In this document: positions 18,341 through 27,611 of the stretch, piece after piece
Position numbering within the stretch: position 1 is the first letter of the stretch
Layout: each line of letters begins with the position of its first letter
From: Candidatus Vicinibacter proximus
GTDB lineage: Bacteria > Bacteroidota > Bacteroidia > Chitinophagales > Saprospiraceae
DNA length: 64,000 nucleotides
Assembly (NCBI GenBank): GCA_016713905.1
Contig: JADJOE010000003.1
Coordinates: 186,001-250,000, forward strand
Reading direction: 5' to 3'
Notes under the pieces: generated by a model
Databases searched by the model: none
What the model was told of the DNA's origin: nothing
What the model saw: the letters and a program-made list of their open reading frames with translations, nothing else
Made by a program: the position numbers and the translations under genes

Positions 18341-19336
18341 GTGAAAAACATCAACATGTTCAGAAGGAATACATTGGATGAATTTATCGTTCAGAGTCAA
18401 CAAAATTTTTCTGATTCAAGCGGAGAGTTTTCCGGATTGTTGCGTCACCTTGGCATTGCCGCCAAAATTGTAAACAGGGTGGTCAATAAAGCCGGTTTGA
18501 TGGATATTCTGGGCGTGGAAGGAAACATCAACACATCAGGAGATGCGGTGCAAAAATTGGACATCTTTGCCAATGACCTGATGATTGAATATCTTCGCAA
18601 TTCCGGTATTTGTGCCGGTGTGGCCTCAGAGGAACTGGAAGATTTTATTTCTTTTAACAATGCCAGACCGGGCTCTTCAAATTATGTAGTCGTTATTGAT
18701 CCTTTAGATGGTTCTTCCAATATTGATGTAAATATTTCAGTAGGAACGATCTTTGGTATTTACCGTAGGGTTACTAATGAACGAGGGCCATTGATTTTGG
18801 GTGATTTTTGCCAAAAAGGCACTGAACTGGTAGCATCAGGTTATGTTCTGTATGGCACTTCTACAATGATGGTGTACACTTATGGGGATGGTGTAAATGG
18901 GTTTACCTATGATCGGGGTGTTGGTGAATTTTGTCTTAGCCATCCCCAAATGAAAATTCCGGAATACGGAACTCAATATTCCATTAACCAGGGATACTAT
19001 AAGCAGTTTAGTCCGGGAATCAAGGCTTATCTTGATGAGTGTGCGGAAAAAAATTATATGTTGCGTTACATAGGATCCATGGTAGCAGATGTACATCGCA
19101 CCATTTGTCTTGGTGGCGTGTTTCTGTATCCGCTAACCAAGAAAAATCCTCAAGGCAAACTAAGAATCTTATATGAATGCAATCCTTTGAGTTATGTCAT
19201 AGAACAGGCAGGAGGTATAAGTGTAAATGAAGAAAAGCAAAGAATTATGGAAATTCCGGTGCATGAATTGCACCAACGCAGTTCTATCATCATCGGATCT
19301 AAGAAAAATGTCGAAGAAGTTTTAGAGAAATTGTAA
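18341..19336 (+). CDS. fbp: Class I fructose-1,6-bisphosphatase
   Basis: The 331-residue enzyme starts at GTG (18341); ATG at 18356 with AAGGTG upstream is an alternative that drops five residues. It hydrolyses fructose 1,6-bisphosphate to fructose 6-phosphate in gluconeogenesis in the cytosol. The metal-binding motif DPLDGSSN at 120-127 and the acidic ASEELED at about 95-101 are intact. The C-terminal half holds YIGSMVADVHR and the substrate-binding GKLRILYECNPLSYVIEQAGG. Length is normal for the family. It is monocistronic and converges with the comEA-like gene. Confidence 0.97.
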   Translation: MKNINMFRRNTLDEFIVQSQQNFSDSSGEFSGLLRHLGIAAKIVNRVVNKAGLMDILGVEGNINTSGDAVQKLDIFANDLMIEYLRNSGICAGVASEELEDFISFNNARPGSSNYVVVIDPLDGSSNIDVNISVGTIFGIYRRVTNERGPLILGDFCQKGTELVASGYVLYGTSTMMVYTYGDGVNGFTYDRGVGEFCLSHPQMKIPEYGTQYSINQGYYKQFSPGIKAYLDECAEKNYMLRYIGSMVADVHRTICLGGVFLYPLTKKNPQGKLRILYECNPLSYVIEQAGGISVNEEKQRIMEIPVHELHQRSSIIIGSKKNVEEVLEKL

Positions 19337-19384
19337 TTCGTTGAAATACTATATGCCTAATTCTTCATGAATTACATTTCCTGA

Positions 19385-20311
19385 CTAATCAAATGCCAAA
19401 TAGGGTTCAATTTTAGCAAGTTCTTCCTTTTTGAAGAAGCCTGTCGATTTCAATTCATCCAAATTTTTTATTGTCCGATGTTGTCTTCGATAGTTTATGA
19501 TAAATTCCGATTGTTTGCGATTTAAATATGGATGCATTTCAAGTTCGTCCATGTCCGCGGAATTCACTTTTATTTTGCTGAGCTGCGGTGTACACTGGAG
19601 GTAATTGGAAATGACCAGGCATAGGCTGTCACTGATACCATAGACTTCACAAACCTGACTTTTATCCAGAAACCCACCCAGAGCAGTTTTATATTTAATT
19701 ATTCGGGCAGATAATTTTTCCCCGATACCGGGAAGAGATTTCCATTCTTCTTCGGTGGCACTGTTAATTTCAAAAGGTTCAATTATTTTTGCGGGAGCAC
19801 TAAGACTTGTGTCAGAGAGTTCTTTAAGTTCTGTAAGTTTAGTTTCTTCTGAAGACTTGACATAAGGTCTTAATTTATTCAATAGTTCGGCATCAATTCC
19901 ATAAATCTTTTGAAGATCCTCTGCTTTTTTTATCTTTCCTCCGGCCTTCAGATATTTTTGTAAATTCGAATAAGCTCGTGGTGGAATGCCCAACTGGATG
20001 GACTCTTTTGTATTCAAATGATTTGGATCAAAGTAAAATAGCTGGAACATTTGTGTGGTGATTTTATTTTTTGTTTTTGGATCAGGGAAAATTTGTTTCT
20101 CTGTAGAAGATTCTTTTAATTTTTTTTCGATGCTTTGTGGATGGCTTTTTACATCAGTCTCCTTAGGCAAATCACTCAACGATATTGGCGTCAGTTTAGA
20201 TCGCCACAGATAGGGCACCAAAATAAAAATGAAAAGTGTGAGGATCAGTAGTCCAAGACCCAATCTTTCTTTTTGAGATAGATATAAATTTTCGGTTTGT
20301 AAATTTCCCAT
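19385..20311 (-). CDS. ComEA-like helix-hairpin-helix membrane protein
   Basis: The true start is the ATG at 20311, 2 bp after the comEC stop; the frame is open further upstream only inside comEC. The 308-residue product has one membrane helix (about 19-37) and then a periplasmic part. Helix-hairpin-helix segments include SLPGIGEKLSARIIKYKTAL, with further degenerate ones around YGIDAELLNKLRPYV and MHPYLNRKQSEFIINYRRQH. ComEA-type proteins bind incoming double-stranded DNA in the periplasm during natural transformation. Coupling to comEC supports that role. It is longer than classical ComEA and has several hairpin repeats. Confidence 0.85.
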   Translation of the reverse strand: MGNLQTENLYLSQKERLGLGLLILTLFIFILVPYLWRSKLTPISLSDLPKETDVKSHPQSIEKKLKESSTEKQIFPDPKTKNKITTQMFQLFYFDPNHLNTKESIQLGIPPRAYSNLQKYLKAGGKIKKAEDLQKIYGIDAELLNKLRPYVKSSEETKLTELKELSDTSLSAPAKIIEPFEINSATEEEWKSLPGIGEKLSARIIKYKTALGGFLDKSQVCEVYGISDSLCLVISNYLQCTPQLSKIKVNSADMDELEMHPYLNRKQSEFIINYRRQHRTIKNLDELKSTGFFKKEELAKIEPYLAFD

Positions 20312-20313
20312 GT

Positions 20314-22320
20314 TTAATATTTTATCATTTGAGTGCCTGTGCGTAGGTCTACATAAGTCAGTTTTGCTGCATGAAGAAACTCGGTCATTTGCCTTATTAA
20401 GTAAGGTGGATTTTGTCGGCACAGTACAACAAGGTCCGGTCTGTAATCCAGCAGCATACAAGTGTCTATATTTTTTGCGTTTCTGATCAGCAATACATTT
20501 TTACCATCTACGGGTTGATCATTTTTCATTTTGTTCCAATTTATATTCCAGGATAAGGAATCTGAATCGAGGCTAAATTTGTAAGCAAAATTTTGATCCA
20601 GTCTGATGATTTCTCTTTCTTTAATCTGATGATACAAATGATAATAATTTAATCCAGGCACTTGCTGATTTTTTTCGATAAAGGAGAATACCTTTAATCC
20701 TGTTCTGATGTCTAAAATACTTTCTTTGTTTTTCGAATGGAATACCCACTCAGTTTCCTTACAGAATTTAAGGATTCTTATTGGATAGCTTGCGGTAAGG
20801 CTAATGAGAAATAGCACTGCAGCAAAAAGCATTGCCTTAAAATGAAATTTCATCCAGAAAAACAGAGATAAGAAGGATAAATATATAAGCAGTAGTTGCT
20901 CAGGATAAATAATGAGTCGATCCAGTTTGTACAGCGGCCATTTTTCTACAAGATCAAAAAAGAATAATCCGGCCTGAATGCTCCATGCGCAACAACTTCC
21001 GGTTACCATACCGATGGGTAAATAAACAGTACTCAGAAGGAGAATGATTATTCCCAAAATCATTAAGATAAAGGAAAGTGGCACCCAAACAATATTGGTC
21101 AATAAAAAGTAAGTAGGAAAACTCCCGAAGTAAAAACTGCTGATCGGTGTAATGAGAAATTGCACCGCAAGACTCACTCCTGCTATCTCCGCTATATAAT
21201 TCCAGATTTTATTGCTGCTTCTCAACAGTTTCATAATGGGTGCCTGAAACATCAATATGCTGAGCACTGCCATAAATGACAGTTGGAATCCAATGTCTTT
21301 CAGTATGCATGGATTGTGATACATCATCAGGAATACTGAGCCAAACAATATATTTATTCCATGGGTTTTGCGTCTAAGGAACACCCCTACTTCAAGAAGG
21401 CTGAACATCACTGCAGCTCTTAAAATCGCAGGGCTAAGTCCTGTTATAAAAGCAAAAAACCAAATGAGGATGAGTATGATGGAAGTTTGTGATTTCTTTA
21501 CTGCAGGAAAGTTTTTCGAAAAGCTATTCATCAAAAAAGTTAGCATGGCATAAAGCATTCCCAGATGCATGCCGGATACAGCAAGAATATGAGCAGTTCC
21601 GGTAGCAATAAATTGATTTTTAATCCGCTCACTTACCAATCCTTTATCCCCAACCAGTATGGCAACCAACAAACCACCATATTCCTTATTCTGGATACTT
21701 TCCAATAATATATGGCAGATATAAATTTTTGCCTGATAGGCTAGTTTCCTGATGTTTAAAGGAGAGGGGTTGTGCGGATGATAAATTCTGATTTCATCCC
21801 GGTTGATGTACTGAATGTGTTTGTATTCTAAATATTCAGCATAGTCAAAAGGATCGAATTGGAAAGAAGGTGCAGGTCGTATCAGTTTTCCGGTGATCAT
21901 AATATGATCTCCCGGAAAAAAGGAAGCAGAATCTTTTTGTTGGGCAACTTTGATTCTGGCAGAATAACTTTTCTCAGGCAGATCGATGTTAACAGTCAAT
22001 TGGATGAGTGAGTCAACAGATTCGATTTCTTTAATCGAAACCATTTGACGGTCCATGTTAAGCATTTTTGGTACATCTTCCGGGTGATTCTCTTGTTGGT
22101 GTGCATACCATCTGAATGCAAAGAGCTGACTGAACAGAACAAGATACAATAGTCCATTAAATTCAGATTTGTATTTTACTTTAAAGTAAAAGTATATCGA
22201 AGGAAAGATCAATAATACCGATGCAAGAAATATGTAGACATACTCTTTTGGAATCTGCAGACAAATGGCAAACCATACTGTCACATACAGGAAGGGCTGT
22301 GCTAACAGGGCTCTGATCAT
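20314..22320 (-). CDS. comEC: ComEC/Rec2 DNA-uptake channel
   Basis: The 668-residue polytopic inner-membrane protein has an N-terminal DUF4131 region (about 1-190) and the competence domain (about 210-480) with the diagnostic GTAHILAVSGMHLGMLY. The C-terminal soluble part (about 515-668) is where many ComECs carry a metallo-beta-lactamase-like nuclease. Here no HxHxDH motif is visible, so the domain is degenerate, as often in Bacteroidota. It should form the channel that brings single-stranded DNA into the cytosol. It is coupled to the ComEA-like gene downstream. Confidence 0.93.
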   Translation of the reverse strand: MIRALLAQPFLYVTVWFAICLQIPKEYVYIFLASVLLIFPSIYFYFKVKYKSEFNGLLYLVLFSQLFAFRWYAHQQENHPEDVPKMLNMDRQMVSIKEIESVDSLIQLTVNIDLPEKSYSARIKVAQQKDSASFFPGDHIMITGKLIRPAPSFQFDPFDYAEYLEYKHIQYINRDEIRIYHPHNPSPLNIRKLAYQAKIYICHILLESIQNKEYGGLLVAILVGDKGLVSERIKNQFIATGTAHILAVSGMHLGMLYAMLTFLMNSFSKNFPAVKKSQTSIILILIWFFAFITGLSPAILRAAVMFSLLEVGVFLRRKTHGINILFGSVFLMMYHNPCILKDIGFQLSFMAVLSILMFQAPIMKLLRSSNKIWNYIAEIAGVSLAVQFLITPISSFYFGSFPTYFLLTNIVWVPLSFILMILGIIILLLSTVYLPIGMVTGSCCAWSIQAGLFFFDLVEKWPLYKLDRLIIYPEQLLLIYLSFLSLFFWMKFHFKAMLFAAVLFLISLTASYPIRILKFCKETEWVFHSKNKESILDIRTGLKVFSFIEKNQQVPGLNYYHLYHQIKEREIIRLDQNFAYKFSLDSDSLSWNINWNKMKNDQPVDGKNVLLIRNAKNIDTCMLLDYRPDLVVLCRQNPPYLIRQMTEFLHAAKLTYVDLRTGTQMIKY

Positions 22321-22448
22321 AGTGTAATCAGATTATTCTCTTAATGTTAGGACAAAAATAATTTAAGTTCGGATATCAAGTATAGTTATGGAATAAAAAC
22401 TCGTTTATTTTTTTTTAAAGAAATTTGTACCCAAATATTCCCTTTAGT

Positions 22449-23015
22449 TTATTCTTCCTCTTCTGTACTTTTTTGATCGTACCTGAAGAAGCTGAAAATG
22501 GTCTGGCCATAATTTCTTTGTTGCCAAAAATTTGGATGTTTGGTGAAATCATGTTCCGGGTTGTGTTCTAAAACGAAAAGGCCATCCGCCTTAAGAATGT
22601 TCGCCTGGAATATTTGATCAGGAATTTGGTTTAATTTTTCAAGGCCATACGGAGGACCGGCAAAAATATAATCGTACTGAAGTTTGCAGGTTTTGATGTA
22701 TAATAAATAATCGCTGTGAACGATTTTGATCAGGCCATCAATTTTAAACTCATTAATTTTCTGTTGGACAAATTTTGTAGCAGGAATAAACTTATCTACG
22801 TAAGTGACCTCCGTGCATCCACGCGATACCATTTCATAGGAATGGGCACCTGTTCCTCCAAAGAGGTCCAGCATATGGACTTCTTCAAAGTCCAATAAAT
22901 TATTCAGTATGTTAAATAAGGCAGTTCTAGAAATGTCTGTGGTAGGTCTGGTAGGCCAGTTGTTGGCCGGTGGATAAAAGGTTCTACCTCTTAAGCTGCC
23001 TCCGGAAATTCTCAT
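22449..23015 (-). CDS. rsmD: RsmD-like 16S rRNA guanine-N2 methyltransferase
   Basis: The 188-residue protein matches RsmD in length and layout. It has the N-terminal RISGGSLRGRTF and TRPTTDISRTALFNIL, the SAM-binding DLFGGTGAHSYEM (50-62), and motif IV at about 120-123. RsmD methylates G966 of 16S rRNA. Motif IV is normally (D/N)PPY/F, but here it reads AGPPYG, with Gly at the position of the conserved Asp (codon GGT). This may lower activity or reflect a lineage variant. It follows the DUF3822 gene by 6 bp, a common Bacteroidota pairing. Confidence 0.88.
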   Translation of the reverse strand: MRISGGSLRGRTFYPPANNWPTRPTTDISRTALFNILNNLLDFEEVHMLDLFGGTGAHSYEMVSRGCTEVTYVDKFIPATKFVQQKINEFKIDGLIKIVHSDYLLYIKTCKLQYDYIFAGPPYGLEKLNQIPDQIFQANILKADGLFVLEHNPEHDFTKHPNFWQQRNYGQTIFSFFRYDQKSTEEEE

Positions 23016-23021
23016 TCTGGA

Positions 23022-23648
23022 TTAATTGGTAGAAAACCGTGCAAAGAAATTGGATTCATCCACACTTAGATTTCTAAAATAAATTTTGAATTGGTTGTAA
23101 AGTTGTGAACCTTCCCGGATCTCACCCATCAGCACAATTCGGGCATCTTCTCTGTCGAGATCCAGATTTTCAAAAACCATGGTGATGTAATACAACAATT
23201 CTAAAGAGTCATCAAAATCATAGATATTGAAAAACAAAAAGTCTTCCAGACGTTTGACAATGACCACCGCAGTGTTTGCCAGAATAGCAATAAATGTGCA
23301 GGTCCTTTCGGTACATTGAACATCCGTTGAAAACTCCTTCAAATAAGCTGAAATGTGACGGATATCCAGGAATGCCGGCTTTACTTTGTTCTGGATAACG
23401 AAATCTGTTACATAAGGTAAGGGTTTGTCTTCCTGGGTCGCTAATTGTTCAGAAGGATAGACAGGAAACGGGAGAGAAACTGATACTTCGGTTAAACCTG
23501 CAGGTCTGAGCATAAATTTTCGGCTGATGGAAATGGCAGATACCCATTTTTGAGATTCTATGAGTTCTTCTCTTTCAACGGGTTTTAGTTGGATGGACCC
23601 AAGTTTAGAAACTAAATATATATTATCCTGATTGACAAGTCCTAACAT
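23022..23648 (-). CDS. DUF3822 family protein
   Basis: The 208-residue protein matches the Bacteroidota DUF3822 family, an ASKHA-like fold often encoded beside rsmD. Segments such as ILANTAVVIVKRLEDFLFFN and YDFDDSLELLYYITMVFENL look typical. Relatives are usually about 250-280 residues, so it seems short at the N-terminus. The frame is open only a little further upstream and has no canonical start there, and tsaD lies divergently within 70 bp. Function is unknown. Confidence 0.75.
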   Translation of the reverse strand: MLGLVNQDNIYLVSKLGSIQLKPVEREELIESQKWVSAISISRKFMLRPAGLTEVSVSLPFPVYPSEQLATQEDKPLPYVTDFVIQNKVKPAFLDIRHISAYLKEFSTDVQCTERTCTFIAILANTAVVIVKRLEDFLFFNIYDFDDSLELLYYITMVFENLDLDREDARIVLMGEIREGSQLYNQFKIYFRNLSVDESNFFARFSTN

Positions 23649-23688
23649 GCGATAACGATATGCTCTATAAATGCTGTGTCTTATTGAC

Positions 23689-23696
23689 TAATTTTG
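23689..23696 (+). promoter_or_regulatory. -7 promoter element of tsaD
   Basis: TAATTTTG followed by C matches TAnnTTTG. The in-frame TTG at 23694 lies inside this box, so translation cannot start there if the promoter is real; this favours the TTG at 23715. Confidence 0.5.
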
Positions 23697-23714
23697 CGCA
23701 AGTTAGATCAAATT

Positions 23715-24731
23715 TTGGAAAAGAAAGCGGTCATTTTACTAGGGATCGAGAGTTCCTGTGACGATACTTCCATGGCAGTATTAGTGGACGGAAAGGTGGC
23801 ATCCAATGTTACTTACAACCAAGCTATTCATGCAAAATACGGAGGCGTAATTCCTGAATGGGCCTCCAGAAAGCATATGGAAGCAATAGTCCCCGTGATG
23901 GAAGAAGCCTTGTTGAATGCTCATTGTAGCCTTCAGGATTTAGATGGAATTGCGGTAACCCGAGGTCCGGGTTTAATGGGGTCTTTGGTAGTAGGTCTGT
24001 GTTTTGCCAAGGGATTGTCTTACAGCCTGGATATTCCCATGATGGTCGTCAATCATTTGGAAGCTCATGTGCTATCACTCCTGATAGAGGAACCCAAACC
24101 TGAATTTCCTTTTTTATGTTTGACGGTATCCGGTGGACATACACAGTTGGTGATCGTACGTGATTACGACCAATTGGAAGTAATTGGCCATACCCTGGAC
24201 GATGCAGCGGGGGAGGCTTTTGACAAGACTGGTAAGTTGTTGGGTTTAACTTATCCTGCTGGTCCGGAGATGGATAAGTTGGCAGATTTAGGCCGGCCGA
24301 TATTTAAATTTCCAATTTCCAAAATGAAAGAACTAGATTACAGTTTTTCAGGACTAAAAACTTCTGTACTTTACTTTTTACAGGATAGATTAAAAGAAGA
24401 TCCATCATTTATTCATAATCATTTGAACGATCTGTGCGCTTCCATTCAGCACACCATTGTGGAAATTCTTTGTCATCAGTTGGTAAAGGCATCCGAACAA
24501 AATGGTCTAAAAAGAATCGGAATCGCAGGAGGAGTTTCTGCCAACAGTGGTCTGCGTGAAAAGCTTCATGCACTTGCTCAAAAACACAGTTGGGAGGTGT
24601 TTATGCCAAAGTTGGAATATTGTACCGACAATGCCGCCATGATTGCCATGGGTGGATTTCAAAAGTGGAAGAAAGGTATATTTGCGGAGGACGATATTGA
24701 ACCGCTGGCAAGGATGCCGATAGGAACTTGA
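23715..24731 (+). CDS. tsaD: tRNA N6-adenosine threonylcarbamoyltransferase
   Basis: TsaD transfers the threonylcarbamoyl group to A37 of ANN-decoding tRNAs, working with TsaB and TsaE. Starting at TTG 23715 gives 338 residues beginning MEKKAVILLGIESSCDDTS, the standard family opening and length. The in-frame TTG at 23694 overlaps a -7 promoter box. The metal-binding motif HLEAH (about 110-115), the LTVSGGHTQL nucleotide loop, DDAAGEAFDKTGKLLGL and the C-terminal TDNAAMIA are all present. It stands alone on the plus strand, divergent from DUF3822. Confidence 0.96.
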   Translation: MEKKAVILLGIESSCDDTSMAVLVDGKVASNVTYNQAIHAKYGGVIPEWASRKHMEAIVPVMEEALLNAHCSLQDLDGIAVTRGPGLMGSLVVGLCFAKGLSYSLDIPMMVVNHLEAHVLSLLIEEPKPEFPFLCLTVSGGHTQLVIVRDYDQLEVIGHTLDDAAGEAFDKTGKLLGLTYPAGPEMDKLADLGRPIFKFPISKMKELDYSFSGLKTSVLYFLQDRLKEDPSFIHNHLNDLCASIQHTIVEILCHQLVKASEQNGLKRIGIAGGVSANSGLREKLHALAQKHSWEVFMPKLEYCTDNAAMIAMGGFQKWKKGIFAEDDIEPLARMPIGT

Positions 24732-24794
24732 TGGAAATCATTTTATAGAAAAATATATAAACAACTTTTGTAAAAAGTGCTTATAATTTAGGAC

Positions 24795-24802
24795 TAATTT
24801 TG
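24795..24802 (+). promoter_or_regulatory. -7 promoter element of the U32/ferredoxin operon
   Basis: TAATTTTG followed by C matches TAnnTTTG, 26 bp before the ATG at 24829. A TTTG at 24767-24770 could serve as -33, but the spacing (24 bp) is longer than usual. Confidence 0.5.
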
Positions 24803-24828
24803 CAGTTCGATTTTACAAAAACTGATTC

Positions 24829-26076
24829 ATGACAAACCCCAAAAAACCGGAGTTGCTTTCACCTGCAGGGTCTTTTGAGTCTTTGCATGCCGCTATCCGG
24901 GGAGGAGCAGATGCAATTTATTTTGGTGTAGAACAACTCAACATGCGCACCAAATCTATACCTCCTTTTACCATTGCCGATATCAAAGAGGTAGCCGCTG
25001 TTTGCAAAGCTGGTCATGTCAAGGCCAATCTTACTTTAAATACAGTGATCTATGATTATGACATGCAATTGGCCAGAAAGATTGTAAAAACTTGCGTTCA
25101 GGAAGGGATCGATGCGGTCATTGCTTCAGATTTTGCAGTGTTCGAAATTTGCAGGGAAGAGGGAATGCCACTTCACATCAGTACCCAGGCAAATGTCAGC
25201 AACATTGATTCTGTGGCTTTTTTTTCACAAATGGCGGATGTAATAGTTTTGGCAAGAGAATTGACCCTGAAGCAAATTGAAGGCATCACAAAAGAAATTA
25301 AACGGAGAGGAATTAGAGGGAAATCCGGAGAATTGATGAAAATAGAAACGTTCATTCATGGTGCGCTGTGCATGGCAGTTTCAGGTAAATGTTATTTAAG
25401 CCTGCACGAAATGAATGCCTCGGCAAACAGAGGAGCTTGCGTACAGAATTGCAGACGACCCTATTTAGTTACAGATCTGGAGACCGGTAATGAATTGTTG
25501 ATAGACAACGAATACATAATGTCTCCAAAGGATTTGTGCACCATTGATTTTATGGACGAACTCATTGGTGCAGGAATTGATGTATTTAAAATCGAGGGTA
25601 GAACAAAATCTGCAGATTATGTATACACCACTACAAAATGTTACCGGGAAGCGATTGATTCGGTTTTGCAAGGAACATACAATGAGGAGCGCATAGAATG
25701 TTGGCGAAAGGAATTAGACAAAGTGTACAATCGGGGATTTTGGGAAGGGTACTATCTGGGAAGAAAACTTGGAGCCTGGACTAGGAATCCCGGATCTTCT
25801 GCCACTGAAAAAAAAGTTTATGTTGCCAAAGCCACCAGGTACTATCCAAAAATCCATGTTGCCGAATTTTTACTGGAATCAGGAAGTATTGAAGAGGGAG
25901 AAACAGTAATGATCATTGGCCGGGATACTGGTGCAGATAAGGTGGTCTTAGACCCATTGATGGTAAATGGAGTGCGCAACAATAAGGCAAATCGGGGCGA
26001 TAAGATTACCTTCCATTTTGAAAGAAAAATCAGGGCAAAAGACAAATTATATAAAGTGGTAACAGAAAATGCCTAA
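24829..26076 (+). CDS. U32 family protein, TrhP (YegQ)-like tRNA hydroxylation enzyme
   Basis: The 415-residue cytosolic protein has the U32 signature region HGALCMAVSGKCYLS, followed by NRGACVQNCRRPY, which supplies the conserved cysteines for an iron-sulfur cluster. The start ELLSPAGSFESLHAAIRGGADAIYFG is typical. Originally called peptidases, U32 members such as E. coli TrhP make 5-hydroxyuridine at tRNA position 34. Length and cysteine pattern fit TrhP rather than the ubiquinone UbiU/V pair. Its stop overlaps the following ferredoxin gene by 8 bp, suggesting that the ferredoxin supplies electrons or a cluster (inference). Confidence 0.87.
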   Translation: MTNPKKPELLSPAGSFESLHAAIRGGADAIYFGVEQLNMRTKSIPPFTIADIKEVAAVCKAGHVKANLTLNTVIYDYDMQLARKIVKTCVQEGIDAVIASDFAVFEICREEGMPLHISTQANVSNIDSVAFFSQMADVIVLARELTLKQIEGITKEIKRRGIRGKSGELMKIETFIHGALCMAVSGKCYLSLHEMNASANRGACVQNCRRPYLVTDLETGNELLIDNEYIMSPKDLCTIDFMDELIGAGIDVFKIEGRTKSADYVYTTTKCYREAIDSVLQGTYNEERIECWRKELDKVYNRGFWEGYYLGRKLGAWTRNPGSSATEKKVYVAKATRYYPKIHVAEFLLESGSIEEGETVMIIGRDTGADKVVLDPLMVNGVRNNKANRGDKITFHFERKIRAKDKLYKVVTENA

Positions 26077-26290
26077 GATTATTCATTACAGAGACAAATG
26101 TATAGGCTGCAATATTTGCTTTGAAATGCAACCCGAATATTGGCGACTTTCCAGAAAAGATGGAAAAGCAACTTTGGTAAACGGCATATTAAAGAATCAA
26201 ACCCATGTTTTGGAAATAACGGAATCAGAAGTTGTTTTGTGTGAAGAAACGGCCAGTCATTGTCCGGTAAAAGTGATTAAGGTATTGTAG
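26069..26290 (+). CDS. 4Fe-4S ferredoxin
   Basis: The 73-residue protein has CIGCNIC (residues 11-17) followed by a single late CPVKVIKV, the ligand set of a single-cluster [4Fe-4S] ferredoxin. The spacer between includes FEMQPEYWRLSRKDGKATL. It overlaps the U32 gene, so the two are coupled. A role as redox partner of the U32 enzyme is an inference from that overlap; general electron transfer is the alternative. Confidence 0.85.
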   Translation: MPKIIHYRDKCIGCNICFEMQPEYWRLSRKDGKATLVNGILKNQTHVLEITESEVVLCEETASHCPVKVIKVL

Positions 26291-26339
26291 GGTTGATCCT
26301 ACCTGGCTTAATGAATTTTTTGGAGCTAATGTATTCAAT

Positions 26340-27611
26340 TTAAATTCCGCCCAGTTGCAGATAAATCAAGGTTCCTGCTGCGAGGGTCATAATGAATAGC
26401 GCTGTAAATCCCAGAATGTTTGTAGTGCGTCCGTTTACATAAATGCCCATGATCTTTTTATTGTTGGAAATGTGTAGGATGATGGCAATTAAAACCGGGG
26501 CAGTAAGGCCATACAAAATTGCAGTATAGATGAGTGCTTTTATGGGTGAGATGCCAATGTAATTAAGAGAGAGTCCCAAAATTAGGGATATGGCGATGAT
26601 CAGATAAAATGCTTTAGCTTCATGAAATTTTTTATCCAATCCTTGTTCCCAACCAAAAGTCTCGGCAAAAATGTAGGAAAGCGAACCGCTTAACACAGGA
26701 ATTGCAATCAGTCCTGTACCTATAACACCAATGGCAAAAAGCAAATAGGCCATATTGCCTGCGAGTGGCTTAAGTGCCATGGCTGCTTGTTCGACGGTGT
26801 CGATTTGATGTATGCCACCCTGAAACAAAACAGTGCCCGTGGTCAAAATGATGAAGTACATTACCAGACCGGAAAATGTCATCCCAAAATCAACATCTTG
26901 TGTCATGTCATGAATAATTTTCTTATTCACCACCAGATGTTTCTTTTTGGTTTTCATTTCCTCCACTTCCACGGAGGCCTGCCAAAAAAAGAGGTAAGGC
27001 GAAATGGTGGTTCCCAAAATTCCTACAAGTATGGCAATAAACTCTTTATCGAATTTTATGGTTGGGATGAAGGTGGATTTAAATATGTGAACGATATCCT
27101 GTTTATATAAAAAGGGAACGATAAAATACACCAGCATGGCAATGCATAAATATTTAAGTGTGGCTGCTATTTTTCCATAAGGTAGATAAATAATCAAACC
27201 AAGCAGGAGGAGCGTAAAGACCACACTGAAGTAGGTCTCATTTATTTGAGGGAACAACATATTGCCTACAGCGCCCATTCCCGCTATGTCAGCTCCGATA
27301 TTCATCACGATAGCCGGAAAACTAAACAAAACCATAAGGTACAATATTGGTTTCGGGTAATGTTTTTTTAAGGTGCCGGTCAATCCCTGACTTGTGACCA
27401 GCCCTATGCGTGCGCACATTTGTTGGATGGCAGCCATCAAAGGAAATGCCAGAATGGAAGTCCATAAGGTCGAAAGCCCATAAGCAGCTCCTGCCTGAGA
27501 ATAGGTGGCTATGCCTGAAGGGTCATCATCGCTTGCTCCGGTGACAAGTCCCGGGCCAAGTAATTTCCAAAATTTCAACAATCTTGGGGATTTATTTCTT
27601 GGGGTGTTCAT
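26340..27611 (-). CDS. NRAMP-family transporter of the NRMT-like (non-canonical) type
   Basis: The 423-residue, roughly 11-helix protein is clearly NRAMP-related. TM1 carries DDDPSG (28-33) in place of the canonical DPGN. TM6 carries TTISPYLFFWQ (201-211), where canonical NRAMPs have the MPH motif whose Met binds transition metals. The Met is replaced by Ser here. These changes resemble Nramp-related magnesium transporters (NRMT), so Mg2+ or Mn2+ uptake is more likely than Fe2+ (inference from family knowledge). Direction of transport and ion need testing. A short palindrome lies 93 bp upstream of the start. Confidence 0.87.
   Translation of the reverse strand: MNTPRNKSPRLLKFWKLLGPGLVTGASDDDPSGIATYSQAGAAYGLSTLWTSILAFPLMAAIQQMCARIGLVTSQGLTGTLKKHYPKPILYLMVLFSFPAIVMNIGADIAGMGAVGNMLFPQINETYFSVVFTLLLLGLIIYLPYGKIAATLKYLCIAMLVYFIVPFLYKQDIVHIFKSTFIPTIKFDKEFIAILVGILGTTISPYLFFWQASVEVEEMKTKKKHLVVNKKIIHDMTQDVDFGMTFSGLVMYFIILTTGTVLFQGGIHQIDTVEQAAMALKPLAGNMAYLLFAIGVIGTGLIAIPVLSGSLSYIFAETFGWEQGLDKKFHEAKAFYLIIAISLILGLSLNYIGISPIKALIYTAILYGLTAPVLIAIILHISNNKKIMGIYVNGRTTNILGFTALFIMTLAAGTLIYLQLGGI

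Noticed and set aside
23694..23714. Upstream TTG start for tsaD
   Set aside because: It sits inside the TAATTTTG promoter box, and the protein from 23715 has the family-standard N-terminus.
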